A DNA stretch of 64,000 nt from the NCBI RefSeq assembly GCF_900100435.1, contig NZ_FNEX01000005.1, forward strand, positions 248,001 through 312,000. Reading direction: 5' to 3'. A program made the position numbers and the translations under genes. This document shows, piece by piece, positions 1-7,540 of the stretch. Numbering within the stretch: position 1 is the stretch's first letter; each line of letters starts with the position of its first letter. The notes beneath the pieces are model-generated. The model was not told the origin of the DNA and made no database searches. It saw only the letters and a list, made by a program, of their open reading frames with translations. Source of the stretch: Pedobacter sp. ok626 (lineage in GTDB: Bacteria > Bacteroidota > Bacteroidia > Sphingobacteriales > Sphingobacteriaceae).

Positions 1-2
1 TT

Positions 3-428
3 AGCACTGAAAAACCTATTGCGATCACCAAGGTTGGCTATAGAGCCTGGAAAGTGGGGATTACTTATCGCATATCCTTGTGGCAGATAGGTGTTGATAA
101 GCCCTTAAGTACACGATATATCAGTCCGGCAAATACAAAGGACATTGAATTTTTCTCTTTAAAATATCCTATCAATATACATCCCGGAGTTGTCTATTAC
201 ATTACGCGTACTTATGTAAACGGTGGAGATGAGCTGACAGATTGTGTAGGTTGGCTGAGTAGCAATGAAGGTGGATCACTTTATCCCGTTAAACAAGGCC
301 CTATTGTTTTAAACCATGGATTTTTTAGCGATGATCTTGACCCCCTGCAAAGTGAAAGTATGTCGAACATACAGACGGGCACATTGTTGCCTTTTATAGA
401 TTTTGAATATACCCTACAATATCGATGA
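3..428 (+). CDS. C-terminal part of an unidentified protein (cut by window edge)
   Basis: The frame is open from the first complete codon of the window, so the start lies upstream; an internal GTG at position 54 is not needed as a start. About 141 residues are visible. They alternate hydrophobic and polar residues in short stretches, as in a beta-sandwich, with motifs such as ISLWQIG, VVYYITRTYVNGG and a final FIDFEYTLQYR. This weakly recalls DUF4082-type or fibronectin-like exported modules, but I do not recognise the family. No membrane segment is visible. The gene ends just before a hairpin that probably terminates it. Product unknown. Confidence 0.6.
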   Translation, partial: STEKPIAITKVGYRAWKVGITYRISLWQIGVDKPLSTRYISPANTKDIEFFSLKYPINIHPGVVYYITRTYVNGGDELTDCVGWLSSNEGGSLYPVKQGPIVLNHGFFSDDLDPLQSESMSNIQTGTLLPFIDFEYTLQYR

Positions 429-436
429 ACGAGAAA

Positions 437-456
437 AGGTGCCTTTTGGGGCACCT
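437..456. terminator. Bidirectional hairpin terminator
   Basis: AGGTGCC (437-443) pairs with GGCACCT (450-456) around a six-base loop, followed by a T-rich stretch. It lies between two converging genes and probably stops both. Confidence 0.6.
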
Positions 457-479
457 CTTCGTTATAAATTTTTAAACTG

Positions 480-878
480 TTACTTCAGTAGCTCAGCTAA
501 TCTCGAAGTTTGATGATCTGCCAGTTTTTGTAGTGGACCTGCAGCTAACATTTTCATCATCATGTTCAAATCAGCCGATATAATGTGCGAAGCTGTAGTG
601 CCGCCTTTCCCGTTATCTGCTACTGTCCATTTTAATTCAAGATCAAAAGGAGCTTTTTCTGTTGGAACAGCTGTTAGCTCTTTGTTCTCTACACGATTGG
701 TTATTTTGATAGCCAATTTCGCCATGTTCTGTATGGTAAAGCTTGCTTCGTCTTCCGTAGATGACCAGTTATAAATATTCTCGGGCATCAACTGCTGATG
801 ATTATTCATATCTGCTAAAAAGGCATATACTTTTTCTACAGGTAAATTTACTTCAGTAGTACTTTCAATAACAGTCAT
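480..878 (-). CDS. SRPBCC (START-like) family protein
   Basis: A 132-residue cytoplasmic protein with no signal peptide. The N-terminus (STTEVNLPVEKVYAFLADM) has the usual opening of SRPBCC/polyketide-cyclase-like folds: a first strand and then a helix that begins a hydrophobic ligand cavity. The C-terminus is the long helix typical of the fold (MKMLAAGPLQKLADHQTSRL). The ligand cannot be read from sequence. It starts five bases after the pyrE stop on the same strand, so the two are almost certainly co-transcribed. That pairing does not by itself prove a role in pyrimidine metabolism. Confidence 0.8.
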   Translation of the reverse strand: MTVIESTTEVNLPVEKVYAFLADMNNHQQLMPENIYNWSSTEDEASFTIQNMAKLAIKITNRVENKELTAVPTEKAPFDLELKWTVADNGKGGTTASHIISADLNMMMKMLAAGPLQKLADHQTSRLAELLK

Positions 879-883
879 TATAA

Positions 884-1543
884 TTAGGTTAGTTTTTCTA
901 ATTCGTTAGCCCATTCTGCTGGGTTTCTACGCCATTTAGTTAAAAGATCTACGTCTTTTTGTGCAATAAAACTATGCTCTGCAGCATAATCAATTAATGT
1001 ATTGTAGTTTGATAGTGTTGCATAACGGCATTTTGCTGCGGCAAAGTTTTCATCAGCCTGATCAAAACCATAAGTGAATATGGCAACTAATCCGGCAACA
1101 GATAATCCCGCTTTCCTCAATGCATCAACAGCTTGCAGACTGCTTTTACCTGTCGAAATCAGATCTTCTATAACTACTACTCTTTGTCCTTCAATAATTT
1201 CACCTTCGATCAGGCTTCCTGTTCCGTGTTCTTTTGCTTTAGCTCTTACATAAGCAAATGGTAATCCTAGTTCCTGGGCTACTAAAGCACCTTGAGGGAT
1301 ACCTGCAGTGGCAACTCCGGCAATCAGATCCACAGAACCAAATTCTTCCTGGATTAATTGTGTAAGTTTTTGTCTGATGTAAGTCCTAACAGATGGATGG
1401 GAAAGGGTGATCCTATTGTCACAATAAATAGGAGATTTCCAACCTGAAGCCCATGTAAATGGGTTGTTTGGTTGTAACTTTATTGCTTTTATTTGTAATA
1501 AAAATTCAGCTACCTTTAATTCAATATCACTTTTATTATACAT
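884..1543 (-). CDS. pyrE: Orotate phosphoribosyltransferase
   Basis: This enzyme joins orotate to PRPP to give orotidine 5'-phosphate in de novo pyrimidine synthesis. At 219 residues it has normal length. The PRPP-binding loop VVVIEDLISTGKSS is at about residues 122-135, and the mobile catalytic loop RAKAKEHGTGSLIEG at about 100-114. The orotate-side segment FTWASGWKSPIYCDNR is at 29-44. It is the first gene of a probable two-gene operon with the SRPBCC gene. A TAnnTTTG-type -7 box lies only five bases before the ATG, which suggests a leaderless or nearly leaderless transcript. Confidence 0.97.
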   Translation of the reverse strand: MYNKSDIELKVAEFLLQIKAIKLQPNNPFTWASGWKSPIYCDNRITLSHPSVRTYIRQKLTQLIQEEFGSVDLIAGVATAGIPQGALVAQELGLPFAYVRAKAKEHGTGSLIEGEIIEGQRVVVIEDLISTGKSSLQAVDALRKAGLSVAGLVAIFTYGFDQADENFAAAKCRYATLSNYNTLIDYAAEHSFIAQKDVDLLTKWRRNPAEWANELEKLT

Positions 1544-1900
1544 GGCGCAAAAATACGGATTTCTTTACAATTTGTGTTAATACTACCCTAAACTTATGTG
1601 ATTAAGGAGTATAGACAATTGAAGAAAATGCTCGGTTAAATAATTAATTCCTATAGGCCCAAATATCGTTAATTAAAACTGCCGGTAAAAGTTATTTTTT
1701 GGCTTTTGTTGATAATCAATGTAATAAAGAATTTATTGGAATTAAATTTGGGTGAGGGGTGTTATTTTCACCTTGTATAAAATTTCATTCTGTAAATCGG
1801 TCATTTTTTGGTGGAAACCTCGGTTGTTTATGCTAGGCTAGTCTTTTCGAATATGTCTATGGAACTTTGTCTTCTGGTCACACAAAAGATAGCGTTTTAT
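1544..1900. other. Intergenic region between divergent pyrE and sigma factor gene
   Basis: This is an AT-rich stretch of about 357 bases. On the plus strand, the last 93 bases stay open in frame with the sigma gene from a GTG at 1808, but that extension (MVETSVVYARLVF...) does not resemble sigma factors. A TAAATTTG (1743-1750) matches the -7 consensus but lacks a -33 partner at normal spacing. No RNA gene or strong hairpin was seen. Confidence 0.5.
1548..1555 (-). promoter_or_regulatory. Candidate -7 box for pyrE
   Basis: Read on the minus strand it is TATTTTTG, matching the Bacteroidota -7 consensus TAnnTTTG. No clear TTTG lies 19-21 bases upstream, so the -33 half is missing or weak. The box ends five bases from the pyrE ATG. 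Confidence 0.4.
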
Positions 1901-2761
1901 ATGAAGGACATTAAGATAGAAAGATCTATTACCAGGCGCGGCGAGGATTCGTTGGCGCGCTACCTAAAGGAGATATCCAGGTTTCCATTGCTTAAAGTAG
2001 AAGAGGAAGTGATATTGGCAAAAAAAATCAGTACAGGGGATAAGGCCGCATTGGAAAAACTGGTGAATTGTAACTTACGTTTTGTAGTGTCGGTTGCTAA
2101 AAAATATGAAATAGAGGGCATGCCTTTGGTTGATCTGATTTCGGAAGGGAATATAGGCTTGGTAAAAGCGGCGAAGCGTTTTGATGAAAGCAGAGGTTTT
2201 AAATTTATTTCTTATGCGGTTTGGTGGATTAGGCAAGCGATTATGTATAGTATTGGGATTCATAAGCGGATGATAAGGTTACCTATGAATCAGGTGTGCG
2301 GGATCATGGACCTCTGGAAATCTGAAGGTTTGCTGGAACAGCGACTGCAGCGTTCGCCTACTTTGGAGGAGTTGACAGAATTTATGGGACTTCCTGACGA
2401 CCGTCTGAGGGATTATTTATCAAACTCTGCTGATGTTTTTTCATTGGACTTGCCATTGGAAGATGCGGAGGACACGCCAAGAATGGCTATGATGACCGAT
2501 CCAATGGCAATGTCGCCTGATGCTAACCTGGAACAGGAGGCGTTTCAAATCAATATTCAGCGGATCATGAATGTGCTTAGCCCACGTGACCAACATATTC
2601 TTCGACTGGCCTATGGAATGGGGGGAGGCAGACCATTGCCAAATGAGGACATCAGTAATTTATTGGGACTGAGTTCCGAAACCATCCGGAGGGCAAAGCA
2701 GAAAGCACTGTTTAAATTACGTGAAATGAAAGAGGTAAAAACGATGCTGCAATATCTGTAG
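1901..2761 (+). CDS. RpoD/SigA-family sigma factor, divergent paralogue
   Basis: A 286-residue sigma-70 protein of the size of the Bacteroidota primary sigma factor. I chose the ATG at 1901 (MKDIKIERSITRRGEDSLARY) because it matches the family N-terminus; the upstream GTG adds 31 unrelated residues. Region 1.2 (DSLARYLKEI), region 2 (NLRFVVSVAKKYE, DLISEGNIGLVKAAKRFDE, FISYAVWWIRQAI) and region 4 (LSPRDQHILRLAYGM) are intact. The segment after WWIRQ (AIMYSIGIHKRMIRLPMNQ) and the region 4.2 recognition helix (SSETIRRAKQKAL) differ from the highly conserved housekeeping sequence. I infer a second, RpoD-like factor with altered promoter preference, not the primary sigma. Confidence 0.88.
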   Translation: MKDIKIERSITRRGEDSLARYLKEISRFPLLKVEEEVILAKKISTGDKAALEKLVNCNLRFVVSVAKKYEIEGMPLVDLISEGNIGLVKAAKRFDESRGFKFISYAVWWIRQAIMYSIGIHKRMIRLPMNQVCGIMDLWKSEGLLEQRLQRSPTLEELTEFMGLPDDRLRDYLSNSADVFSLDLPLEDAEDTPRMAMMTDPMAMSPDANLEQEAFQINIQRIMNVLSPRDQHILRLAYGMGGGRPLPNEDISNLLGLSSETIRRAKQKALFKLREMKEVKTMLQYL

Positions 2762-2794
2762 TAGGACATTATTTTTTTCGTGGTAATTCTGTAC

Positions 2795-2859
2795 TTTTAA
2801 AAAATGATTTTCATTGCGGAAATACGCATTGGGGCGTGCTTGAACAATCATTTTTAAAA
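2795..2859. repeat. Long-loop inverted repeat upstream of the NUDIX gene
   Basis: TTTTAAAAAATGATT (2795-2809) is answered by AATCATTTTTAAAA (2846-2859), one base shorter, with 36 bases between. The right arm ends 15 bases before the NUDIX start codon, so the repeat could be an operator pair or a leader hairpin. Confidence 0.4.
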
Positions 2860-2874
2860 TATTGGCTACGAATT

Positions 2875-3495
2875 ATGAAGACTTACAGGATTTATATCAA
2901 CGATAATACACTATATATAACTGACAATGTTCCAGATTTATCTCCAGAAGTTGAACGTTTAAGTGTTGTAGGCTTTGATTTTTCGACATTTTACAAGCAA
3001 GTAGCTGGCTTATCTGGTAAATCGTACTTGTTACTAGATTCAGACCCAAAAGCTTTGTTTAAAAGAATTAAAAGTAGCTGCTTAATTATTAAAGCAGCCG
3101 GTGGATTGGTTGCTAACGCTAAAGGGAATTACCTTTTTATTTTTAGGAATAAAAAATGGGATTTGCCAAAAGGAAAGGTTGAAACCGGCGAGAAAATGAA
3201 AGAGGCTGCATTGCGTGAAGTGGAAGAAGAATGTGGCGTAAAGATCTTCACCAATGATGAAAAGCTTTGCAAAACTTACCATGTGTATACATTGGGGGCT
3301 AAAATAGTTTTAAAGAAAACCAATTGGTACAGTATGACGGTTAAAGGAGTTCCTAAACTGATTCCTCAAAAAGAAGAGGGGATTACTAAAGCCTGTTGGT
3401 TAAGTAGGGCCGAATTGGCGCCTGTACTGAAAAACACTTATCCTTCTATTGTACAGGTATTGGAAGTTGGGGATATTGTACTCTTAGGACTATAA
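2875..3495 (+). CDS. NUDIX hydrolase with N-terminal extension
   Basis: A 206-residue protein. The NUDIX box GKVETGEKMKEAALREVEEE, followed by CGV, fits GX5EX7REUXEEXGU, so it should hydrolyse a nucleoside diphosphate linked to some moiety, using divalent metal held by the REVEEE glutamates. About 75 residues precede the NUDIX core (MKTYRIYINDNTLYITDNV...), as in many Bacteroidota members; their role is unknown. I prefer the ATG at 2875 over the upstream one at 2836 because the shorter form begins at the conserved MKTYRIY. The substrate cannot be inferred. The gene converges on coaD and shares a terminator with it. Confidence 0.88.
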   Translation: MKTYRIYINDNTLYITDNVPDLSPEVERLSVVGFDFSTFYKQVAGLSGKSYLLLDSDPKALFKRIKSSCLIIKAAGGLVANAKGNYLFIFRNKKWDLPKGKVETGEKMKEAALREVEEECGVKIFTNDEKLCKTYHVYTLGAKIVLKKTNWYSMTVKGVPKLIPQKEEGITKACWLSRAELAPVLKNTYPSIVQVLEVGDIVLLGL

Positions 3496-3502
3496 AATAT
3501 GC

Positions 3503-3542
3503 ACAAGAGGCAGTTCCTTATAAAAAAGGAAGTGCCTCTTGT
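3503..3542. terminator. Long bidirectional terminator overlapping the coaD 3' end
   Basis: Ten pairs (3503-3512 with 3533-3542), one mismatch, then six more pairs (3514-3519 with 3526-3531) form a strong hairpin with T/A tracts on both sides. The coaD stop codon (3518-3520, minus strand) lies inside the stem, so the last coaD codons double as terminator sequence. Confidence 0.85.
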
Positions 3543-3979
3543 GGTAAAAATTGACTTACATTTCCATTGTTGCGTAAGATATCGCGGACAATGGTTGAGC
3601 TGATCGCAGAATATTCAGGCTTGCTCAATATAAAGATGGTTTCCATTTCAGGCATCATCGTTTGGTTGATTTGTGCAATTGCCCTTTCATACTCAAAATC
3701 ACCAACAGAGCGAATTCCCCTGACCATGTATTTTGCATTTATTTTTCTGCAAAAATCTACCGTTAAGCCTTCATAAAGCTGTACCTCAACCTGTGCAGTA
3801 TCTGCAAATACGGTTTTTACAATTTCTTCACGCTGCTCTGCAGATAGAAAGCTTTGTTTTGAACTGTTTAGTCCAATGCCAACTACGATTTTATCAAATA
3901 AAGGCAGTGCACGCTTTAGTATATCTACGTGAGCGATGGTTATAGGGTCGAATGAACCAGGGAAAAGTGCAATCTTCAT
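3518..3979 (-). CDS. coaD: Pantetheine-phosphate adenylyltransferase
   Basis: CoaD adenylates 4'-phosphopantetheine to dephospho-CoA, the penultimate step of coenzyme A synthesis. The 153-residue product has the nucleotidyltransferase signature FPGSFDPITIAH at residues 6-17 (His17 of the T/HxGH-like motif), RGIRSVGDFEYE at 88-99 and the ISSTIVRD motif at 127-134. I start it at the ATG at 3979 (MKIALFPGSF), the family N-terminus, rather than 14 codons upstream inside rsmD. It follows rsmD by four bases and is the last gene of the DUF3822-rsmD-coaD operon. Its 3' end forms one side of the shared terminator. Confidence 0.96.
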   Translation of the reverse strand: MKIALFPGSFDPITIAHVDILKRALPLFDKIVVGIGLNSSKQSFLSAEQREEIVKTVFADTAQVEVQLYEGLTVDFCRKINAKYMVRGIRSVGDFEYERAIAQINQTMMPEMETIFILSKPEYSAISSTIVRDILRNNGNVSQFLPQEALPFL

Positions 3980-3983
3980 AAGG

Positions 3984-4520
3984 TTAAATTTTTTCAAAGA
4001 AACTGAAAGAGGAATTTCCATACCTTCGGGTTTCTTTATAACCCGGTTGGTCTTTCATCTTTAGTAAAGATGGGTGTTCTACTATTAATAAGCCGTTATC
4101 AGTAAGTAAATTATTCCTTAACACCAACTGGGGTATCAATGGAATGGTCGGTAAGTCGTAAGGCGGATCTGCAAAAATGATCTGATAAGTATCCTGATGA
4201 CCTTCCAAAAATTTAAAAACATCGGCCTTTTGGACATCTATTTCTGGCAGATCGAATTTTTTAATCACTGATTTTACCCAAAACACACATCCCGAATGCT
4301 TGTCTACCGAAGTAACGTGCTTTATTCCTCTCGATGCAAATTCTATGCTAACGTTGCCTGTTCCGCAAAACAGATCAAGTGCACGGCACTCTTCAAAATC
4401 GTAAGTATTATACAGGATATTAAAAAGGGCTTCTTTGGCCATATCCGTAGTTGGCCTAACCGGTAAGCTTTCTGGAGCATTAAGGCGAATGCCTTTTAAT
4501 CTTCCACCTATTATTCGCAT
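3984..4520 (-). CDS. rsmD: 16S rRNA (guanine(966)-N2)-methyltransferase
   Basis: RsmD methylates N2 of G966 of 16S rRNA using S-adenosylmethionine. The 178-residue product has the family N-terminus MRIIGGRLKG, the conserved RPTTDMAKEALFN at about 22-34, the SAM-binding motif LDLFCGTGNVS at 48-58 and the catalytic DPPY at 118-121. Its start overlaps the end of the DUF3822 gene by ten bases, and coaD follows four bases after its stop. The rsmD-coaD pairing is common in bacteria and supports the call. Confidence 0.95.
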   Translation of the reverse strand: MRIIGGRLKGIRLNAPESLPVRPTTDMAKEALFNILYNTYDFEECRALDLFCGTGNVSIEFASRGIKHVTSVDKHSGCVFWVKSVIKKFDLPEIDVQKADVFKFLEGHQDTYQIIFADPPYDLPTIPLIPQLVLRNNLLTDNGLLIVEHPSLLKMKDQPGYKETRRYGNSSFSFFEKI

Positions 4521-5341
4521 AAATCAAGTGCTAGTAAGCTGCTGTAATAATGAGCAGGCATATCATCTAATATTTTGTGGTCTATTTCTTTAGCAGGAGG
4601 CAAACTGAAATTGATATTGCTAAAGTACTTTGTGATACATTGGTAATAATCATCTCCAGAATGTATAATACCACTTAACTGTACTTCTGTGTCAGCTGTA
4701 TTGATATTAAGCTGGTTAATGATCAATAAAAGATAGTAGTTGAATTCTTCAGCATTATCAGTCTGGTAATAATTCTGAAAGATCAACTTTTCAGCAGTAC
4801 TATACAAAGCGTTGAACGAAGATGCAGTAAAATCGAGTACCAAGCTAGTCTTGTTATGCTGAGCTGCAAGGGCCAATACCGGCGCATTTTGTGCATACAA
4901 TTTGCAATTGTTCAGGGATGTTGCCAATGTTTCTTCAGTAAATTGCTGAAGGGTAAAGATTGAGGTAAAACCAAAAGTTTTAAATGGCCTGGTATATAAG
5001 GTGTTTGATTGTGCTTCGGTAAAGAATTTAGCGTATTGATTGAGCTGTTTTGGATCAAACAGTTCATTAGGGATATTAATGGAATTCTCTGTATATACAG
5101 CTGCTTTAATTTCTTTAAAAGCTAAGGTTAAGTAAACATCATTTTTTAGTTTGTTCGCCAGCATTGCTGGTACATGCTCACATTCCTGCTCATCGTAAAC
5201 TGCTTTAAGTTGTCTGCTGCCCTTATCTATGATGGCATAAGAGAAACTATCTGGTGTTATTTTTAACAACAGGTCGCAATCTGCAGCCGTATTTAGGTCA
5301 AATTCAGGATCAACTAATAGTATGCTGTTTTTATTATCCAT
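4511..5341 (-). CDS. DUF3822 family protein
   Basis: A 276-residue cytoplasmic protein. It matches the Bacteroidota DUF3822 family, recognised by length, by the opening with a LLLKITPDSFSYAIID-type segment, and by its fixed place just upstream of rsmD. No catalytic motif stands out. The strand-rich N-terminal half followed by VLALAAQHNKTSLVLDFTASSFNALY loosely recalls an actin-like ATPase fold, which is inference only. First gene of the operon with rsmD and coaD. A TAATTTTG box sits six bases before the ATG. Molecular function unknown. Confidence 0.85.
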   Translation of the reverse strand: MDNKNSILLVDPEFDLNTAADCDLLLKITPDSFSYAIIDKGSRQLKAVYDEQECEHVPAMLANKLKNDVYLTLAFKEIKAAVYTENSINIPNELFDPKQLNQYAKFFTEAQSNTLYTRPFKTFGFTSIFTLQQFTEETLATSLNNCKLYAQNAPVLALAAQHNKTSLVLDFTASSFNALYSTAEKLIFQNYYQTDNAEEFNYYLLLIINQLNINTADTEVQLSGIIHSGDDYYQCITKYFSNINFSLPPAKEIDHKILDDMPAHYYSSLLALDLCE

Positions 5342-5346
5342 ATTAG

Positions 5347-5354
5347 CAAAATTA
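5347..5354 (-). promoter_or_regulatory. Candidate -7 box for DUF3822-rsmD-coaD operon
   Basis: On the minus strand this is TAATTTTG, a full match to TAnnTTTG, ending six bases from the ATG. No TTTG at proper spacing upstream. With a start site four to seven bases downstream, the message would have almost no leader. Confidence 0.4.
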
Positions 5355-5393
5355 ATCCTTTTTTCTATAAGATCACCATCGCATATTTGTTAA

Positions 5394-6836
5394 ATGGATA
5401 AAGCAGCAATTATTGCCCAATCTTATGAATTTACTCCGACTGCCGAACAGCTTTCTTTTTGTAAAGAAATGGCTTCTTTTTTATCGCAGGACTTGGATAA
5501 TCAGTGTTTTATATTAAGAGGGTATGCAGGGACGGGTAAAACTACTTCAGTAGGGGCTTTGGTAAAGGCTTTGGCAAAATTTAAAATTCGCTCGGTATTA
5601 ATGGCGCCCACAGGAAGGGCGGCAAAGGTAATGAGCAATTACACGGGTAAAAAAGCATTAACTATTCATAAAAAAATATACAGAAAGAAGTCGGCGGTTT
5701 CGACTGAACTATCCTTTCAGCTGGCGCCTAATTTGGCTGAGCATACACTTTTTATCATCGATGAGGCTTCGATGGTTGCCGATGAATGGATTACACATAC
5801 TGGTTCTTCTTTTTTAAAGGACCTTATGCAATTTGTATACAATGGAAAAAACTGCGCTGCTTTATTTGTGGGGGATACAGCTCAGTTGCCGCCAGTTGGT
5901 AGCATTGATAGCCCGGCTTTAAATTCAGCTTATATCGCAGCTAATTTTGGCGTTCTGGTTAAAAGTGTTGAGCTGAAAGAGGTCGTGCGGCAGGAAAAGA
6001 AATCGGGGATATTGGCCAATGCGACCATGCTGCGTAAGCTGATCAACGATCTGGAAGCCAAAAGTGATGGGGAGGTAGTGTTGCCTAAATTTATCACTAA
6101 AAACTATAAAGATATTTTTAGGATGACGGGCTTAAAGCTGGTAGAGGGTTTAGAATATGCTTATAGTAAGTTTGGTATAGAGAATTCTCTGGTTGTTTGC
6201 AGGTCTAATAAATCTGCCAATGTGTACAATCAACAGATTAGGGCAAGGTTGCTTTACCGAGAGGAAGAGTTGACCGGTGGTGACCAGATTATGGTAGTCA
6301 GGAATAATTATTTTTGGTTGCCCGAAAATGAAGCTGCAGCTTTTATTGCCAATGGTGATATGGCCAAGGTGGTAAGGGTAAGGAAAACGGAGGAACGTTA
6401 TGGCTTTCGTTTTTCGGAGGTACAATTGGAGTTTATGGATTTTCCGGATGTGGGACTGGTTACCTGCAAAGTAATGTTGGATACGCTCACTGTAGAAGCG
6501 CCAAATTTATCCTATGAACAAGGAAATAAGCTATTTGAACAGTTGAATATAGATTACGAGCATATCAAAAATAAGCGGGATAGATTCAATGCAATCAAAG
6601 AGGATCCTTATTTTAATGCCTTACAAATTAAGTTCGCCTATGCGGTGACTTGCCATAAAGCTCAGGGCGGACAATGGGATGCTGTTTTTGTTGACCAGGG
6701 CTATTTAACGGATGAAATGGTAGATATGGATTTTTTAAGATGGCTATATACAGGTGTGACAAGAGCGAAAAGAGAATTATTTTTAGTAAATTTTGCTCCT
6801 AACTTATTTTTAGCTCCTGCTGAGGATCAATTTTAA
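5394..6836 (+). CDS. RecD-like ATP-dependent DNA helicase (SF1)
   Basis: A 480-residue superfamily 1 helicase. Walker A GYAGTGKTTS is at about 43-52, motif Ia with APTGRAAKVM at 71-80, Walker B IIDEASM at 121-127, and motif III GDTAQLPPVGS follows. The C-terminal UvrD_C_2 box (CHKAQGGQWDAVFVDQG, about 418-434) is followed by the motif VI region with TRAKRELFL. This is the RecD2/Dda-type architecture without the long N-terminal region of full RecD2 or any RecBC partner nearby. It probably works as a stand-alone 5'-3' helicase in repair; substrate polarity is family inference. It diverges from the DUF3822 operon across a 52-base gap. Confidence 0.9.
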   Translation: MDKAAIIAQSYEFTPTAEQLSFCKEMASFLSQDLDNQCFILRGYAGTGKTTSVGALVKALAKFKIRSVLMAPTGRAAKVMSNYTGKKALTIHKKIYRKKSAVSTELSFQLAPNLAEHTLFIIDEASMVADEWITHTGSSFLKDLMQFVYNGKNCAALFVGDTAQLPPVGSIDSPALNSAYIAANFGVLVKSVELKEVVRQEKKSGILANATMLRKLINDLEAKSDGEVVLPKFITKNYKDIFRMTGLKLVEGLEYAYSKFGIENSLVVCRSNKSANVYNQQIRARLLYREEELTGGDQIMVVRNNYFWLPENEAAAFIANGDMAKVVRVRKTEERYGFRFSEVQLEFMDFPDVGLVTCKVMLDTLTVEAPNLSYEQGNKLFEQLNIDYEHIKNKRDRFNAIKEDPYFNALQIKFAYAVTCHKAQGGQWDAVFVDQGYLTDEMVDMDFLRWLYTGVTRAKRELFLVNFAPNLFLAPAEDQF

Positions 6837-6853
6837 ATTTAAATAATGTAATT

Positions 6854-7540
6854 ATGAGATTTGCATATTCTATTAAACAAAAAATGAAAATAGCAGTGTT
6901 GTTGTTCTGCATCATGGCCTGCACCCTTTTGATTCGTTTTTTGGAGGATAAAAGTGTAAAGAGCATGAATGAGTCATTTGTATCTATGTACAATGACAGA
7001 TTGATTCCTGCTACTGATTTGTTTTATGTGGCAGAGAATGCTTATTTAAAAAAATCTTTGTTTGAAGACGCTTTGTACGGAGCAGATCAGGCTTTTGATG
7101 CGGAAAGCTTAAAGTCGAAGTTGGCTAAGCTAAACGTTTCAATCGATTCGTTGATTAATAAGTATGGTAAAACCTTCCTGGTAAAACTTGAGAAGGAACA
7201 GTTGGAGGAACTTAAAAAAGGTCTTGAAAGTACAGTAGGGGTAGAGAATAGGATTTTGGCTATCGCGACTACTCAAGGCGTAGAAGAAGCGAGAAAGCTC
7301 TATAACAACGAGGGAAGAGATTCTTCAAACAAGACCATAAAAAAATTATCCGAGCTGATGAGTATTCAGAAACAAATTGGAGAGGAATTGATCAAGGATT
7401 CTGCCTTTATGGTTTCTGGTAATAAGCTATATTCTAGTTTTCAGGTGGTTTTGGCTATTGTTATAGGTATTCTAATTGTGGGAATTGTATTTACTTCTAA
7501 TGTGGTAAAGATCAATAACGAGAAGTTTAACTTGAATTAG
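6854..7540 (+). CDS. Membrane-anchored four-helix-bundle (4HB_MCP-type) sensor-like protein
   Basis: A 228-residue protein with a transmembrane helix at about 12-30 and a second at about 197-215. Between them are ~165 mostly helical, charged residues resembling the four-helix-bundle ligand-binding domain of chemoreceptors (4HB_MCP_1). After the second membrane helix only ~13 residues remain (VVKINNEKFNLN), so there is no HAMP, kinase or methyl-accepting domain. It may be a stand-alone sensor or scaffold. Its stop codon overlaps that of the convergent histidine kinase gene by four bases, but no signalling partnership can be shown. It lies 17 bases after the helicase gene. Confidence 0.7.
   Translation: MRFAYSIKQKMKIAVLLFCIMACTLLIRFLEDKSVKSMNESFVSMYNDRLIPATDLFYVAENAYLKKSLFEDALYGADQAFDAESLKSKLAKLNVSIDSLINKYGKTFLVKLEKEQLEELKKGLESTVGVENRILAIATTQGVEEARKLYNNEGRDSSNKTIKKLSELMSIQKQIGEELIKDSAFMVSGNKLYSSFQVVLAIVIGILIVGIVFTSNVVKINNEKFNLN

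Noticed and set aside
1743..1750. TAAATTTG as promoter of the sigma gene
   Set aside because: It matches the -7 consensus, but no TTTG lies at the proper distance and the box is 150 bases from the ATG.
1808..1900. N-terminal extension of the sigma factor from GTG 1808
   Set aside because: Thirty-one residues without sigma-like character; the family N-terminus begins at the ATG at 1901.
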